A DNA stretch of 64,000 nucleotides from Linnemannia schmuckeri (lineage: Eukaryota; Mortierellomycota; Mortierellomycetes; Mortierellales; Mortierellaceae): NCBI GenBank assembly GCA_029449235.1, contig JANATG010000013.1:620001-684000 (forward strand), read 5' to 3'. Within the stretch, counting starts at the first letter, position 1. The number at the start of each line of letters is the position of its first letter. The position numbers and the translations under genes were made by a program. Positions 23,229 to 34,913 of the stretch are shown here, one piece after another. The notes beneath the pieces are model-generated. The model was given only the letters and a program-made list of their open reading frames with translations. It searched no databases and had not been told where the DNA came from.

Positions 23229-24775
23229 GAACCTTATCACCATCAACGTTTTTTTAAGTCCTTCTCTCTTTCCGTTTTTGTTAGTCTCTTGACCTAGCTT
23301 GTCTTTTTCCTTTTCAATTCGTTATTTTTTTTTGTCTCAATTGAGAAACGGTCAATCCACCAGCAGCGTTATGCATGACTCCAGAATAAATAATACATTC
23401 AGCTATAATATATCCCACTCGCAATCGTTCACTAAACTCCGTATGTCAGCTCTATCTTTTACAGAGGCTCCATTTCTTCCCACCCACTAGGGTGCCTCGA
23501 AGCTTTCTTCTCCAAAGCTCAGAGGTCGTCCATCAATCATAGCCCACAGTTTGTCCCAAGCAGTTCGGTTATAGTGTCCGATGCTCGTTCCCCTCAAACC
23601 GCCTCGGCATCTCCCGTTCTCTAGTACCTTGAGAGTTTGTTGTTCTGTGTATACCTCCTACTCACAACTAAGAGTCATTTTCGTACGAGAACATATATCA
23701 AATTAACGCATTGAAAAAAAGGGGGTGAATTCATGCTTACTCCAGTATTTGAGTAATCAACCAACCCTTTGCAATCCCTTCACATCAGAATAGTCCTACC
23801 CCACCGTTTTACCCGTGTTCTGGCACAGCCACTCGTCATTTCACTTGATGGTGAAGACGAACGTCAAAGAGGGGATTGAACAACAATGACCGAAGGCAGA
23901 CATTATAGACTTACACATGCATGGGGCATTATCTGTTTCATGGCAGACAGACGCACAAGACAAAAATCAGCCTCAATGCCGTGGTAATAGAGACCAATCC
24001 ATGCGCAAGTCAGCAACATAACATTCGATCGGTTTTCAACAAATAAAACTCATCTCAGAAACACAGATTTTTCTTCTGGAGTTAATGTTTTTGTCTTTCT
24101 TTGTCCAATGACCTTTTTTTTTCTTCCTTACCAGTGCTTGCTCATAAACATAGCCCTTATTTGCACGGCGTTGGAGAAGGGTACTTAGTATACCAGTTAT
24201 TTTCTTTGTCGACACAGCCACAGGGTCGTAAAAAGGCGATGATTTTTTTTTCGCCCTTCCATTTTTCGACTCTAAAAAAAGACTATCGAACTCTATAGGA
24301 GCTAGGAAACGCCTTATTTACTGCTCTTTGCCAATTGCTATTTCCTCGTGCATATATGTAGCATGTACAATATGTGCTTTGCGCCTGCCACTCGATCTGT
24401 TGTTATTTTGCCCCTCCGCCAATGGCTGTGATCTATTCTGGTGTAGAAAAAAAGGAAAACCTCGCCCTGGATTGTATTTTCTTGTGGTGCCCTTTTGCGT
24501 CTTTTCAAGAACCTCGTCTGCCTGTGTACCAGCCTTAACTCCGGCAATCGGTTCCTTTAAAGCTAGCATCTTGTTCTCTTTTTACTAACTTCTTTTTACC
24601 TTCAATGAAATAGTTCTTACCCTACTTCTCTTCCTATCCTTCTTCTTCCCATCCCACACGATCTCATACATATCTTCCCTCTCCTCTTGTATTCTTCCCC
24701 TTCCTGTGAACACCCCTTCCTTTCCAATTGAATCTCATAAACCCATACTACAATACCTAACTCTTGGAGAAAAAA
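23229..24775. other. intergenic region between array copies 3 and 4
   Basis: Apart from the tail relic at 23436-23624, it holds A/T-rich sequence and the pyrimidine-rich leader of copy 4 (about 24590-24720). No other gene seen. Confidence 0.4.
23436..23624 (+). pseudogene. relic of an array-type C-terminal tail
   Basis: A 62-codon open stretch ending in TAG (23622-23624) aligns from end to end with the last part of copy 4. It contains YVSSIFYRGSIS (cf. YVSPTSYRESIS), EAFFSKAQRSS (cf. ESLFSKSVKST), SPQFVP (cf. GPQYVP) and SDARSPQTAS (cf. SDARSPQAVS). There is an in-frame TAA just before it (23433-23435), and neither an ATG nor a usable acceptor reaches it. It is therefore a leftover 3' end, either the lost tail of copy 3 or the remnant of a deleted copy. 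Confidence 0.75.
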
Positions 24776-26676
24776 ATGTCATCCAGTAATCGCCCTGTCC
24801 CTGTCTATAACCAAGCCTGCATCGCCTCCGACAGTTCCCGCGACCAAACATCATTCTACCTTGCCGGTTCCTCACAACCAGGACATCTTACCGTCGACTA
24901 TTTCAACAACTTCGAATCACCTCCTGCCCCCACTCCTGTTGCCACCCAGGCTGATCAACATGCTTGGGACACCAACGCTAAGAAGTTATGCTTCACTCGT
25001 CCTAATCAACAGCTTGCCAACCCGTAAGTATTTGAGGCGAAAGAGAAAGAGGAGAGAGAGAGAGAAGATAGACGAGGCATGTTCTTGATAAGTGGCACAT
25101 ACATCAAAACTTTTTTTCTGACCAGGAATATTGCTTTCAATCGCGCTCAACTCTTTTCTCTCAAAGTGGAGTCTATGTTGTTCAATTTGGATCAGGCTCT
25201 ACGTTCATTGCCCTCGCACAAACCAACAACGTCGTCTCAGATGCAGTGTTTTTTCAAGGCATCGGCTTCACGAACCCCAAACTTTTTGCTTGGAACGGAA
25301 AACATGAGGAACATGACATGTTCGCTGCCGCGACAAATATCACTTTCAATGCGAAAGCCAATGCTTGGGCGGGCTTGCGCCTGGATTTTACTAATTCTCT
25401 AATGAATTACATCAGGTAAGAAATGAGATCGATAGCAGTGTATTTGTGAACACCTTCATACCTTCGGATATATGATGTACCAGAGAATATCTTCAACCCC
25501 TAAGATTAAAGAACTATATGTGATGGGTACGTGTTACAATAGCTTACCTCCAGGGACCAACCCTATCGATAGTAACCAAGCACTGCTTGCAGTTGGAACA
25601 TACGGATTATACAATACCACCGCATCCCAAGGTTACACAACTGTTTTCGACAAGAGTGGCGAAGCAGGACAGATCCAAACCGCCGCCGGCAGCCTTCCGT
25701 CAGGTGCGGGGAACGGCACTCAGGCAGCTGTCACACTTGGTGCTCCCATGCCTGTTAACATGAATGGAATCAAGCTAACGGCGGACGCAATACCCGTCAC
25801 CATGGAGACCATTGGATACATCCTCGACAAGGTAAAACTCTCTTTTTTATCTTTGACACACCAAAGTGCTAAAGGTTGCAACAGCTAGCTGACATTCCCA
25901 TTGGTCTTTCTCACTCTCTTCTGCAGGCAGACAATGGGTCCACGGTTGTCTATTCTATCAACCCGAGCAATTCATCCACATTGAATCGAGTCTATGCCGC
26001 AGGAGACTCGCTTCCGTTCTCAAGCATCTTGGCCGCCTCTGCACTCTACAACGGAATCCTCACATACTCATCCAACCGCACCGTGGCATCCTTCAACGTC
26101 TTTAATATAAAGAGTGGCAAATGGAGCGGAGATGGTCTGGTTTCGGCAGCTGTAGTGGATCCCAACCCAAAACCCTCAGCACCTATTGCAGCCATCATAG
26201 GAGGCGTTGTCGGAGGTCTCCTTGTAATTGCACTCGCCATGTTCTTCTTTTTCAGACGCCGTCGCCAGAGTGCACAGAAATCTGCTGATAACGCCGAACT
26301 CGCCCAGCTCAACTCTGATGAAAACAAGATCGCTGGCTTCGATCAAGGATATGTTCAGTACGACCATGGATACGTTCAATACGACCAAGGATATCAGCAC
26401 ACCCCCACTTTCTTCCCTCCTCCACCACCACCCATCAACCAAGGTGCGGACGAGTCGTACAAAGTGGATGCTGCAGCTAGCCCAACCAACCCTTACGTCA
26501 GCCCTACCTCTTACAGAGAGTCCATTTCTCACTCGCCAGAAAGTCCTGAATCTCTCTTCTCCAAGTCCGTGAAGTCGACAGCTAGTCATGGCCCTCAGTA
26601 CGTTCCAAACAACTCTATTGCGGCGTCCGATGCTCGGTCTCCTCAAGCTGTCTCCAGTACAACTGACGGTGCATAG
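24776..26676 (+). CDS. Array copy 4: single-span membrane protein
   Basis: Exons 24776-25023, 25167-25415, 25543-25831 and 25927-26676 give 511 residues. The first region is split by the optional intron (phase 2, within a Pro codon of ANP). ATG at 24776 is fixed as start: an in-frame TAA lies 18 bases upstream. Cysteines lie in QACIASD and KLCFTRP. TM about 348-371 (IAAIIGGVVGGLLVIAL) then RRRRQ. The tail has three Y-D-x-GY units (26340-26400), FFPPPPPPIN near 26410, NPYVSPTSYRES and GPQYVP followed by SDARSPQAVSS. This is the clearest example of the tail motif set. A 3' duplicate lies immediately downstream. Confidence 0.88.
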
Positions 26677-26759
26677 ACTCTTGGATTTTGTTGTTTCTGT
26701 TTATCCCCCCTATTTGCAAATAAAATGGGGCTTTGTGCATGGATTCTGTTTATTAAAAA

Positions 26760-27462
26760 AAATTCAACCCTAGCACTTCATTCACATTAAATCGAGTCTA
26801 TGTCTCTGAAGACTCGCTGTTCACAAACACCTTGGCCGCCTCGGCGCTCTATAAAGGAATCCTCACTTGCTCATCCAACCGCACCATAACGTTGTTCAAC
26901 GCCTTTGATATAAACGTTGCAAATGGAGCGGAAATGGTCTGATTTCGGCAGCTGTAGTGGATCGCACCCCGCATCCCTCAGTACCTATTGGAGCCATCAC
27001 TAGAGGCGTTATCGGAGGTGTCCTTGTGATTGCACTCGCCATGTCCTTCTTTGTCCGACGCCGTCGCCAGAGTGCACAGAAATCAGCAGATGGCGCCGAA
27101 TCTGCCCAATTGAGCCCTGATCCGAATACACCTACTGGAACAGTTGAACAAAGATATGTTCAATACGACCAAGGATATCAGCACCCACTCACCTCTTTCC
27201 TTCCCCACCTAAACCTGTCACTCAAGCTGGAAATGAATCGTATAAGGTGGATGCCTTAATGCAAAGCCCGATCTCTTCTTACATTAGTCCTACTTCTTAG
27301 AGAGACTGTACGTCTTTCCCGCCAGCAAGTCCCGAATCTGTCATGGCCAAGTCTACGAGATCGTCGGTGAGTCACGGTCCACAGTACTTTTCTGGTGAAT
27401 CTGCGGCTGTGTCTGGTACTCGCTCTCCTCAAACCATCTCCAGTGGATCTCCCAGTCCTTAA
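26760..27462 (+). pseudogene. Array copy 5: 3'-only duplicate of copy 4 (pseudogene)
   Basis: Corresponds to most of the last exon of copy 4, starting inside it (SSTLNRVY block) with no upstream exons. Similarity runs through the NRT block, the TM (here GAITRGVIGGVLVIAL followed by RRRRQSAQKSAD), one YVQYDQGYQ unit, the YISPTS block, SHGPQYF and GTRSPQTISS. It carries frameshifts before the TM and in the Pro-rich part, and an in-frame TAG right after PTS (near 27298). The 5' break lies about 85 bases after the stop of copy 4, so this is a truncated tandem duplication. Confidence 0.85.
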
Positions 27463-28842
27463 TGTCTTGAGCGTCTTTTTATGTGGTATATCACCCATTT
27501 GCACCAAAAAAAAGAACAAAAATGAATCTTTGCAACAACACATAGAGGCCAGTTCTTCCGAATACTTTTTATGCTGTGATAGCCCGTTTCTGGTAATTTG
27601 TATTCGACTAGGAAGGAAAGGAAAAATGAGCTGATAACTAGCTGACCCCTAATTCTGAAATCTTGGTCATCAAGACGTTCATTACCTCAATGCATTTAGC
27701 CACACGACTTTGGATTACTTAGGTTGCACAGCCGCCCAGTTCATTATATCCAAAGTTTGAATCAGAGGCGTTGGCAAAACGAGCAAAGACAGGGACGTCG
27801 GCTTGCACGCTCACACATGACCCTTCCTTTTCACAGAAATCTCAAAATTTACAGCATCATGTACTCCGAGTGCAGCGCCATGTTCACGTCAACGGCATCA
27901 ATGTTCAACTTCTCAAACGAGCCCATCCAATCATCTCTGTCGCCTTCCTCTTTTTTTCAAATAAATAAATAAGGTTTTCGGTACCTCTTTCACATCTCAC
28001 GATTTTTTTTCTTACCGATGTTTGTTCCTATGAGCCATCAAGACTTACCTTACTAAAGTGTCCCACATGCCTTAATTTCACCGAGCATGGCACAGCTGAG
28101 CCTGGATTCTTCTTTTTGTTTTCTGCACATAGCCAGGTGCAAGCCAGGACAAACCGAGGGCGATGCGTTTCCTTTTCTTTCAAACTATAAAAAGACAGGG
28201 ATGGTTTGAACCTAGATTTTCTTTTTTCCTTTTCGTCGTGTGCCTTGTTCTGTTCATGCATTGTACATGTCTCCATGCAAGAAATCACGATCAAACACAC
28301 CCGTCTGATTTTTTGTTTTTCTACTCCCACCATCCCTCGGAGAAATTGGCCATAGTCTGTCTGTCCACCCCATTCTAGCCCCTAGTCCTGATATCAGATT
28401 TTTTTCCTCTCTGGCAGTACTTTTTTTCTATTCGTTGCCCACCTTACGCCTTTTTTTTACACTCGTACTCCTCGAAGTGAAGGACTTTTTTTTATTTCTT
28501 CCTTGGGTCAAACCATGGACATGCATCCATCTTTTCATTTTTAAGCAGAGGGGGCCCCTACATTCTTCTCTCGCTTTTCCTCCCTCGTTCCTCCCTCTGT
28601 TATTTCCTCACCTCGCTCCTCTATTACTCTTTTCTACACCCTCTTCTCCATCTCCTCCATCCTCTCCATCGCCCTCTCTTTCTCACACATCCCACTTCTT
28701 CTCACCCCAACTGCATCAACGTACTCCTCTACCAAATTGCAGCCCGCGTGCTTACTTTTTCTCCTTCCCTCACAGATCGCCGATCGTGCCTTTCCCTCAC
28801 CTGACAATAAACTTTTTTTTCCTTGCCTTGTCACACACAAAA
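27463..28842. other. intergenic region between array copies 5 and 6
   Basis: A/T-rich sequence followed by a pyrimidine-rich leader (about 28540-28840). An open frame joins the start of copy 6 from far upstream without an ATG of its own in a useful place; it is the low-complexity leader. No gene seen. Confidence 0.4.
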
Positions 28843-30860
28843 ATGTCCTCAGGAATCCCCGTCTACAACCAGGCTTGTCTCGCCACCGACAGCTCGAGCA
28901 CTGTGCCGTCCTTCTACCTCGTTGGCTCCACCTCTCCTGGGTCCCTTGAGATCAATTACATCAATAACCCGGATTCCACCACATACACTCGTGTTTCGAG
29001 CCAGGACGATCAGTCTGCTTGGACCCCTAACGCCGCCAAACTGTGCTACATCTATCCTTTCTCAACATCCGTCAATCCGTAAGTACTTATAGGCTAGAAC
29101 ACAAAAAAAAATGCAAATTCTGAACCAAGAAAAACATTGTATTTATGTTATCGACTACTTACACACAAATTTTGCTAACCGCATCTCCCTCTTCCCTTCA
29201 TAGTGGAATCAACATCATCCAATTCGGGTCTGGATCCACGTACATCGCCCTTGCACAAACCAACAACATAGTCTCCGGTGCGACTTATTTCCAAAACATT
29301 GATTTCATGTCTCCCAAACTCTTCAGCTGGAGCGGCAAGTTCCAAGGCTTTAACATGTTTACTATCGTGACGAACGATACGGATACGGTGACCGGCAGAC
29401 CCGGTTCGTGGGCGGGTCTTCGTCTCAATTTCCGCGAAAATGGGCCAAGCCTGCTCGAGTAAGTACTTAGTATTGAGTGACAATGTTGAATATTCAGCAT
29501 CGTCACTGCGCCTGGGTAAACATCGTTTAAGGACGTGTTAAACTGAAACGCGAGTTGTGTGCTTTAATGACGATAGTTACGATATAATATACCAGCCTAT
29601 CGCTCCTTGGGATGCATTGCTCTCTGTCGGAACGTACGGAGAGTATGCTGGCAGCACAGCTCCAGGATTCACGATTGTTTTTGACAGCAGTAATAGGGGA
29701 CAGATCTTCTCTACCGAGGGTAGTCTCTTGGCAGATCGGAACAACACTGTGCCTGCTGTTGCTCTTGGTACTCCGGTGAGTGTCAACATGAATGGAATCT
29801 CTCTGACAGAGAGTGCTATTCCGGTTACTATGGGCAACACGGCATACATCCTCGATAAGGTAACTCAAGTTTCGTTCTCTATGTCGACACGACGAACACA
29901 TGGACATGTAACTAACATGAGTTCGCTCTTTTTTCTCGCTTCCATTCCCAGGCATCCAATGGTACAACGGTCGTCTACTCCATCAACCCAGGTGCTTCGT
30001 CTACGTTGAACCGCGTCTACAAGACTGGCGATTCCCTTCCATTCGCTAACAACATGGCTGCCTCCGCCCTCAACAACCAAATCCTCACCTACTCAGTCAC
30101 CAAGAATGTCGCCTACTTCAATGTCTTTGATTTGAGCAGTGGTTCTTGGTCAGGAAGCGGATTGGTCTCTGGTCCTGCGGAGGATGCTCCTCCTTCTTCA
30201 AAATCCTCAACCCCAGTCGGGGCCATTGTGGGTGGCGCTGTTGGAGGGCTACTTGTCATTGTTTTCGCCCTTTTTTTCGTTGTCCATCGCCGAAGACAGG
30301 GTGCCCCTAAATCGGATAATGCGGCCGAGCTTGCTCAGACAGGCCCTGAAGCAGACAAGACCGGCAGCGCCGAGCAAGAATACGTCCAGCATTGCAATCC
30401 AGAATACACCCAATACGACCAAGGGTACGCTCAACCTCAGTACGACCAAGGATACATCCAACCTCAGCACGATCAAGGATATGTGCCTTTTGAGCAAGCA
30501 CAGGCATACCAACACCCATCTCCTTTCATCCCTCCTCCACCACCCATCAACCAGAACGTCGATGTCTCGTTTAAAGTGTACCAGCCAGAGTCTGTCTCGC
30601 CCGCAACCGATATCGATACTTACAAAGTGCCCCATTCAGACGTGACGGATGCCTCCATGCACAGCCCTACTGTGGTTCACACCTCGCCGTACATCAGTCC
30701 TGCATCTTACAGGGACTCTTTCCAACCAGGGAGCCCTGAAACTGTCCGCGCCAAGATATCGTCGGGTACTCAGGGCCCACAGTTTGTGCCCAATGCTCCT
30801 CTCGCAGCATCTGAGGCTCGATCTCCTCAAGTCGTCCCAGGCTCGATTGCCGGTCATTAG
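28843..30860 (+). CDS. Array copy 6: single-span membrane protein
   Basis: Exons 28843-29078, 29204-29458, 29577-29859 and 29952-30860 give 560 residues. It carries the optional intron in the same phase-2 site as copy 4. Cysteines lie in QACLATD and KLCYIYP. The ectodomain includes IIQFGSGSTYIALAQ and YILDK. TM about 347-368 (GAIVGGAVGGLLVIVF), then HRRRQ. The tail has four Y/H-D-Q-GY units (about 30410-30490), FIPPPPPIN near 30524, SPYISPASYRDS and GPQFVP followed by SEARSPQ, ending in GH. Potential N-glycosylation sites (for example NNT in the middle exon) fit an exposed N-terminal region. It is closest to copies 7 and 8 by eye. Confidence 0.88.
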
Positions 30861-31857
30861 TTGCCTTGTGGGCTCACGCTCTGCCAGCGTTTTATACCCT
30901 TGCTCATCTCTCTTCGTGAATTCGTCCATGGAAAATAAACGTGTTCGTATTTCGTCCTTTTTTTTTGTTATTACGATCCCGATCTCAACCCAACACACGT
31001 ATTCAGCGTATGTGACATGCACATCACTGATCGATGCGAACAGAGTACCGTGCAATCGTCGACCACTTCCAAAAGAGAGAAGGGGTCTACTCGTGTTCGT
31101 ATTGACAGTATATGTTGTTTTGGAGCTTTTCCTGATGGTACCTTGTTTCCAAATACGGATACGCCCCTCCCTATGACTTACCTAGGAGTTCTTGATTGCA
31201 TAGAGTGCAGTTACTTTGTTTCGACCGACGAGGCTGCGTTCATTTTTTTTTAACTGCGCACAGCCCAAGCCGGCAAACGAAAGAGCAGTAGTAGCGCTGC
31301 TTGCTTTTTCATATGCTAAAAAAGATAAACGCTCAGTTGTGAGATGATTTTGATCGTTTTCGCCGGTCCCCTTTATTTTCCCTCCATTTCTTCCTTCGAC
31401 CATCTCCACATCCTATGTTGTTGCTCCTTGTGAGAAACTGCTTTCTTGTTTTCCCATCGTATAGCCATTGGGTCGAGTGGCTGTGAACCTTTTCTTTTTT
31501 TTTTTTACTTGACCAACACTTACTTGGCCTTGGGATCGGGACTTTTGCTTTTTGTAAGACGACGGGTTTTCTTTATAAAGCCGAGGTATCCCATTGTGCA
31601 TCACTTGTTTTCCTCGTACTCTACTTATTTCATTACACTTTTCGCCTTCAGCGATCCATTGACCACAAACTACTACTTTATCTCACGTACACCCCTCCTC
31701 TCTTCTACATCTCTTTTTTTCCTATCTATCTTCTCTTTACTATTACCACATATCTCTTCCATCTTCCAACCATTCACAACTTCGCGTCCCATTCCCCTCC
31801 TTCTTTATACACGCGACCACACCCACCCACATTTAACTTTAACATCGCGCGTCATAA
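30861..31857. other. intergenic region between array copies 6 and 7
   Basis: About 1 kb with no convincing gene; a C/T-rich leader precedes copy 7 (about 31600-31850). Confidence 0.4.
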
Positions 31858-33893
31858 ATGTCATTAGGAATAATCTCCATATACAACCAGGCGTGCCTCG
31901 CCACAGTTGCTTCGAGCACTGCACCATCCTTCTACCTCGTCAGCTCCAACTCCCCTGGGTTTCTAGAAGTCAACTATATTAACAGTCCCGACGCGGCCAT
32001 ATACACCCGAGTCACGAATCAAAGCGATCAATCTGCTTGGATTCCCACAGCCGCAAAATTGTGTTTTATCCACCCCTTCGCAGGTGCTGTTGTTGCAAAA
32101 TAAGGTGGCGGCTAGGCAGCGGTGGCGATGCCTTAGATTAGCAGTCATATTCTTTGTAGACATAGTATTAGTAGTGCGCCCAGCCCTCTTGTCTGCTCTT
32201 GGTCCTTTTACACATCACTTCTTGAACAAGAGCAATACTGACAAGAGTTTCGTTGGCGCGTTACAGTATATTGTTTCGTGTGGTTCCATTAGGACATTAC
32301 TATCACTACCTCGTACCAATTGAGGGCTTAACAGCGGTCCTATAACTCTGGCCTTCGACCCTCTCCCTGAGTAACACTGTCAATCCGCAAGTTGAAATTA
32401 ATCTACTAACGAAAAAAATCGACGCTAGGTCCAATCACAGAGCTCAATAATGACATTCCTACCTCCTTTTTTCTTTCTCTCACCATTGTCTCGTAGAGGA
32501 ATCAAAATTATTTAATCCGGACAGGGTCTACATACCTGGCCCTAGCACAGACCAACAACAAAATTTCTAGCGTAAATGCCTTCCCTGGATCAGGATTCAT
32601 GTCCCCAAACCTCTTTAGCTGGAGCGGGAAAATTCAGGACTTTGATATGTTCACGGTGATGACGAATGGTACGGACACCAGTGCCTCTGGGATGTGAAGA
32701 AGTCTGCATATGAACTTCCAAGTCGCCGGTACCAGCATGCTAAGGTAAATAAAAAGCGAACAATGGAGGCTTAAGTGTTTTAATCGACCTTCATTATTTT
32801 GGTTAATCGAGAAAAGCTAATGAGTTACGACGCATGCTTTTCATTTTAGTTACGACCTGAAGAACGACTCCGTCTTCGTCGAGAATGCATTGCTCGCTGT
32901 CGAAACTTATGGATCGTCGTCTGGCACCACATCTCAAGGATACACTATTGTTTTCGATAAGACCGGTAAAGAGCAATTTTTTCTGCTATGGGCAATTTGC
33001 TGTCGACTGCGAACAACAATATCCCTGCCCTCACGCTTGGTATTCCGGAGAGTGTCAACATTGAACCGCGTCTACAAAACAGAAGGTTCTCTTCCATTCA
33101 CGAACAATATGGCCGCTGCAGCTCACAACAACCAACTACTCGCTTACTCTATCAACAAGAATGTTACAACCTTCAGCGTTTTTGATATGACCATAGCATC
33201 TTGGTCAGGAACGGGCGTAGTCTCGACCCCCGTGTATGAACCCATGTCTGATCCTACCCCCTCAACGTCTTCGACAACATCTATGGGCACCATTATTGCA
33301 GTATCATCTGGAGGTCTTCTCATTGCCTTTGCTGTACTTTTTTTGTCCAATACCGCCGACGACAACAACACCAATGTGAACAGAAATTCATGGATGGTGC
33401 CGACTATGCACAACAGCAGCTATAGCATGGCACTGGTCCAGGAGGCAAACATGTATGATGGAAACGCCGATCATCGAGGATACGTTAAATACGATATCCA
33501 AGGATACATCCAGAACGAACAAGGTTATGCCCTTACGATTCACAAGGATACCGGTACCAGCACCAACATCCATCATCGCCCTTCATACCACCTCCACCTC
33601 TTCCAACCAAGAAGGTGTGGATGAATCGTCGTCGTACAAGGAGCCACAACCGATTTCAACAGACCCGTCATCAGTTGGCTCCCCGTCCGTGTGCGATTCT
33701 TCGTACATCAGTCCGACTTCATACAGGGGATCGTCTTCTTTTGCACCGAAGAGCCTGGAATCTGTGCTTGCCATGTCTGAGTCGGAGAAAAATTGTCTTT
33801 GGGCAGAGCCCACAATATGTTCCCAGTACTCTGGGTGCGGGATCTGAGGTTCGGTCTTCTCAGATGGCTCCAAGCACTACTCTCAGTCATTAG
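31858..33893 (+). pseudogene. Array copy 7: pseudogene with LTR-like insertion
   Basis: Homologous throughout to copies 6 and 8. It keeps the start (IYNQACLAT) and the AKLCFIHP block. Lesions in order: a 286-bp element in exon 1 (32091-32376); a GC instead of GT donor after NP; TAA at 32513-32515 where siblings have Gln, then a one-base loss; TGA for Trp near 32695; disruption inside the middle exon near 32970; a deletion fusing the VNM block of the middle exon straight to the LNRVYK block of the last exon (about 33055-33062), removing the intron; and a frameshift in the Pro-rich tail. The helix region has lost its glycine zipper and basic flank. Remnants of SYISPTSYRGS and SPQYVP close it, with SH* at 33893. 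Confidence 0.9.
32091..32376 (+). mobile_element. 286-bp solo-LTR-like element, copy A
   Basis: Starts TGTTGCAAAAT and ends GAGTAACA (TG...CA termini with inverted TGTT/AACA). It is flanked on both sides by CTGT (32087-32090 and 32377-32380), a 4-bp target duplication. It interrupts exon 1 of array copy 7; siblings lack it at this place. An inverted copy of identical length lies at 42536-42821. It has no coding capacity. A solo LTR of a retrotransposon is the best reading; a short non-autonomous element is the alternative. Confidence 0.8.
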
Positions 33894-34913
33894 TCTCTTC
33901 TTCTTTCTGTTTACCTCTGTATACCCATTTCACGTCAATAAAAACGGAGAGAGATGGAATTATTGCAGGATTGTCGATCTAGACTAACACGTTTATAATT
34001 CTCGTATATACCTGACTTGGAAGCTTTTTGAAGCCCCCTCCGATTAACCCATTGGTTGCTGCATTTGACGATCGCTTTGTCAGGCTTTATCATAGATACA
34101 GGGCACATACTCCGCGGATCCATGACTGACAATCTGGAGAGGTGGGGGTCTTAATGGTGTGATGACCGAGAATCGTTGCTTGTTTATCTATGGCTGTTTG
34201 GTTTTTTTTCTTTGACACAGCCATCTGAGAGCTCAGGTCCAGATCTTAAAAGATGCACGCAAACAGGGCAGTGCGCTTTTCGCTTATGCCATCTTGCCCG
34301 CTAAAAAAAGGTACTCCAATGGCATGCTCGCTAGCAGGGAGTGCTTGGACCTTTTGTGGTGATTTTGCGTGGCTAGACCCTTCTTTTTTTCATACCACTC
34401 GTCCATCCATTGCGAAGTGACCCTTGTCCTGTCTGCCTTCCTATCACACCCCCTGGCAGGCAGTGAGCGATCTATCGAGACACATCAACAAGCCCAACAC
34501 TCGCCTTTTTTTTTTCTTTCGTTCTTTGTGCGGACTCTCTTTATCCCATCTCTCCTTGCTTGTTTGTGCAGTTTACCTGTTCATGCCCCAAGATGTCGTT
34601 TTTTTTTTGAGATGTTCTTCATAGTCTCGGTCATACCAAGGGGGCCCATCTTATGCATATTACGAAAGTGAGGTGACATCCCTTCTTCTTCTTCTTCTTC
34701 GTCTTCTACATCTTCTCTTCTTTCCTTTCGAGCCCTTTTCCTCTTGCACTCTCATCTCTCTTTCTTCCTTCTCTCTGTTACTTCCTACCTTAATACCTCC
34801 CTTCGTCCCAAACTCAAGCCTGCACACATATTACCTCTGCCAATTGCGGCTTGTCCCTCATTCGTCCTCTGTACATAGTCCACCAACATCCAAAGATAAA
34901 ACATATCTTTCTA
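33894..34913. other. intergenic region between array copies 7 and 8
   Basis: Mixed A/T-rich sequence; a pyrimidine-rich leader with a TTC run lies at about 34680-34830. No gene seen. Confidence 0.4.
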
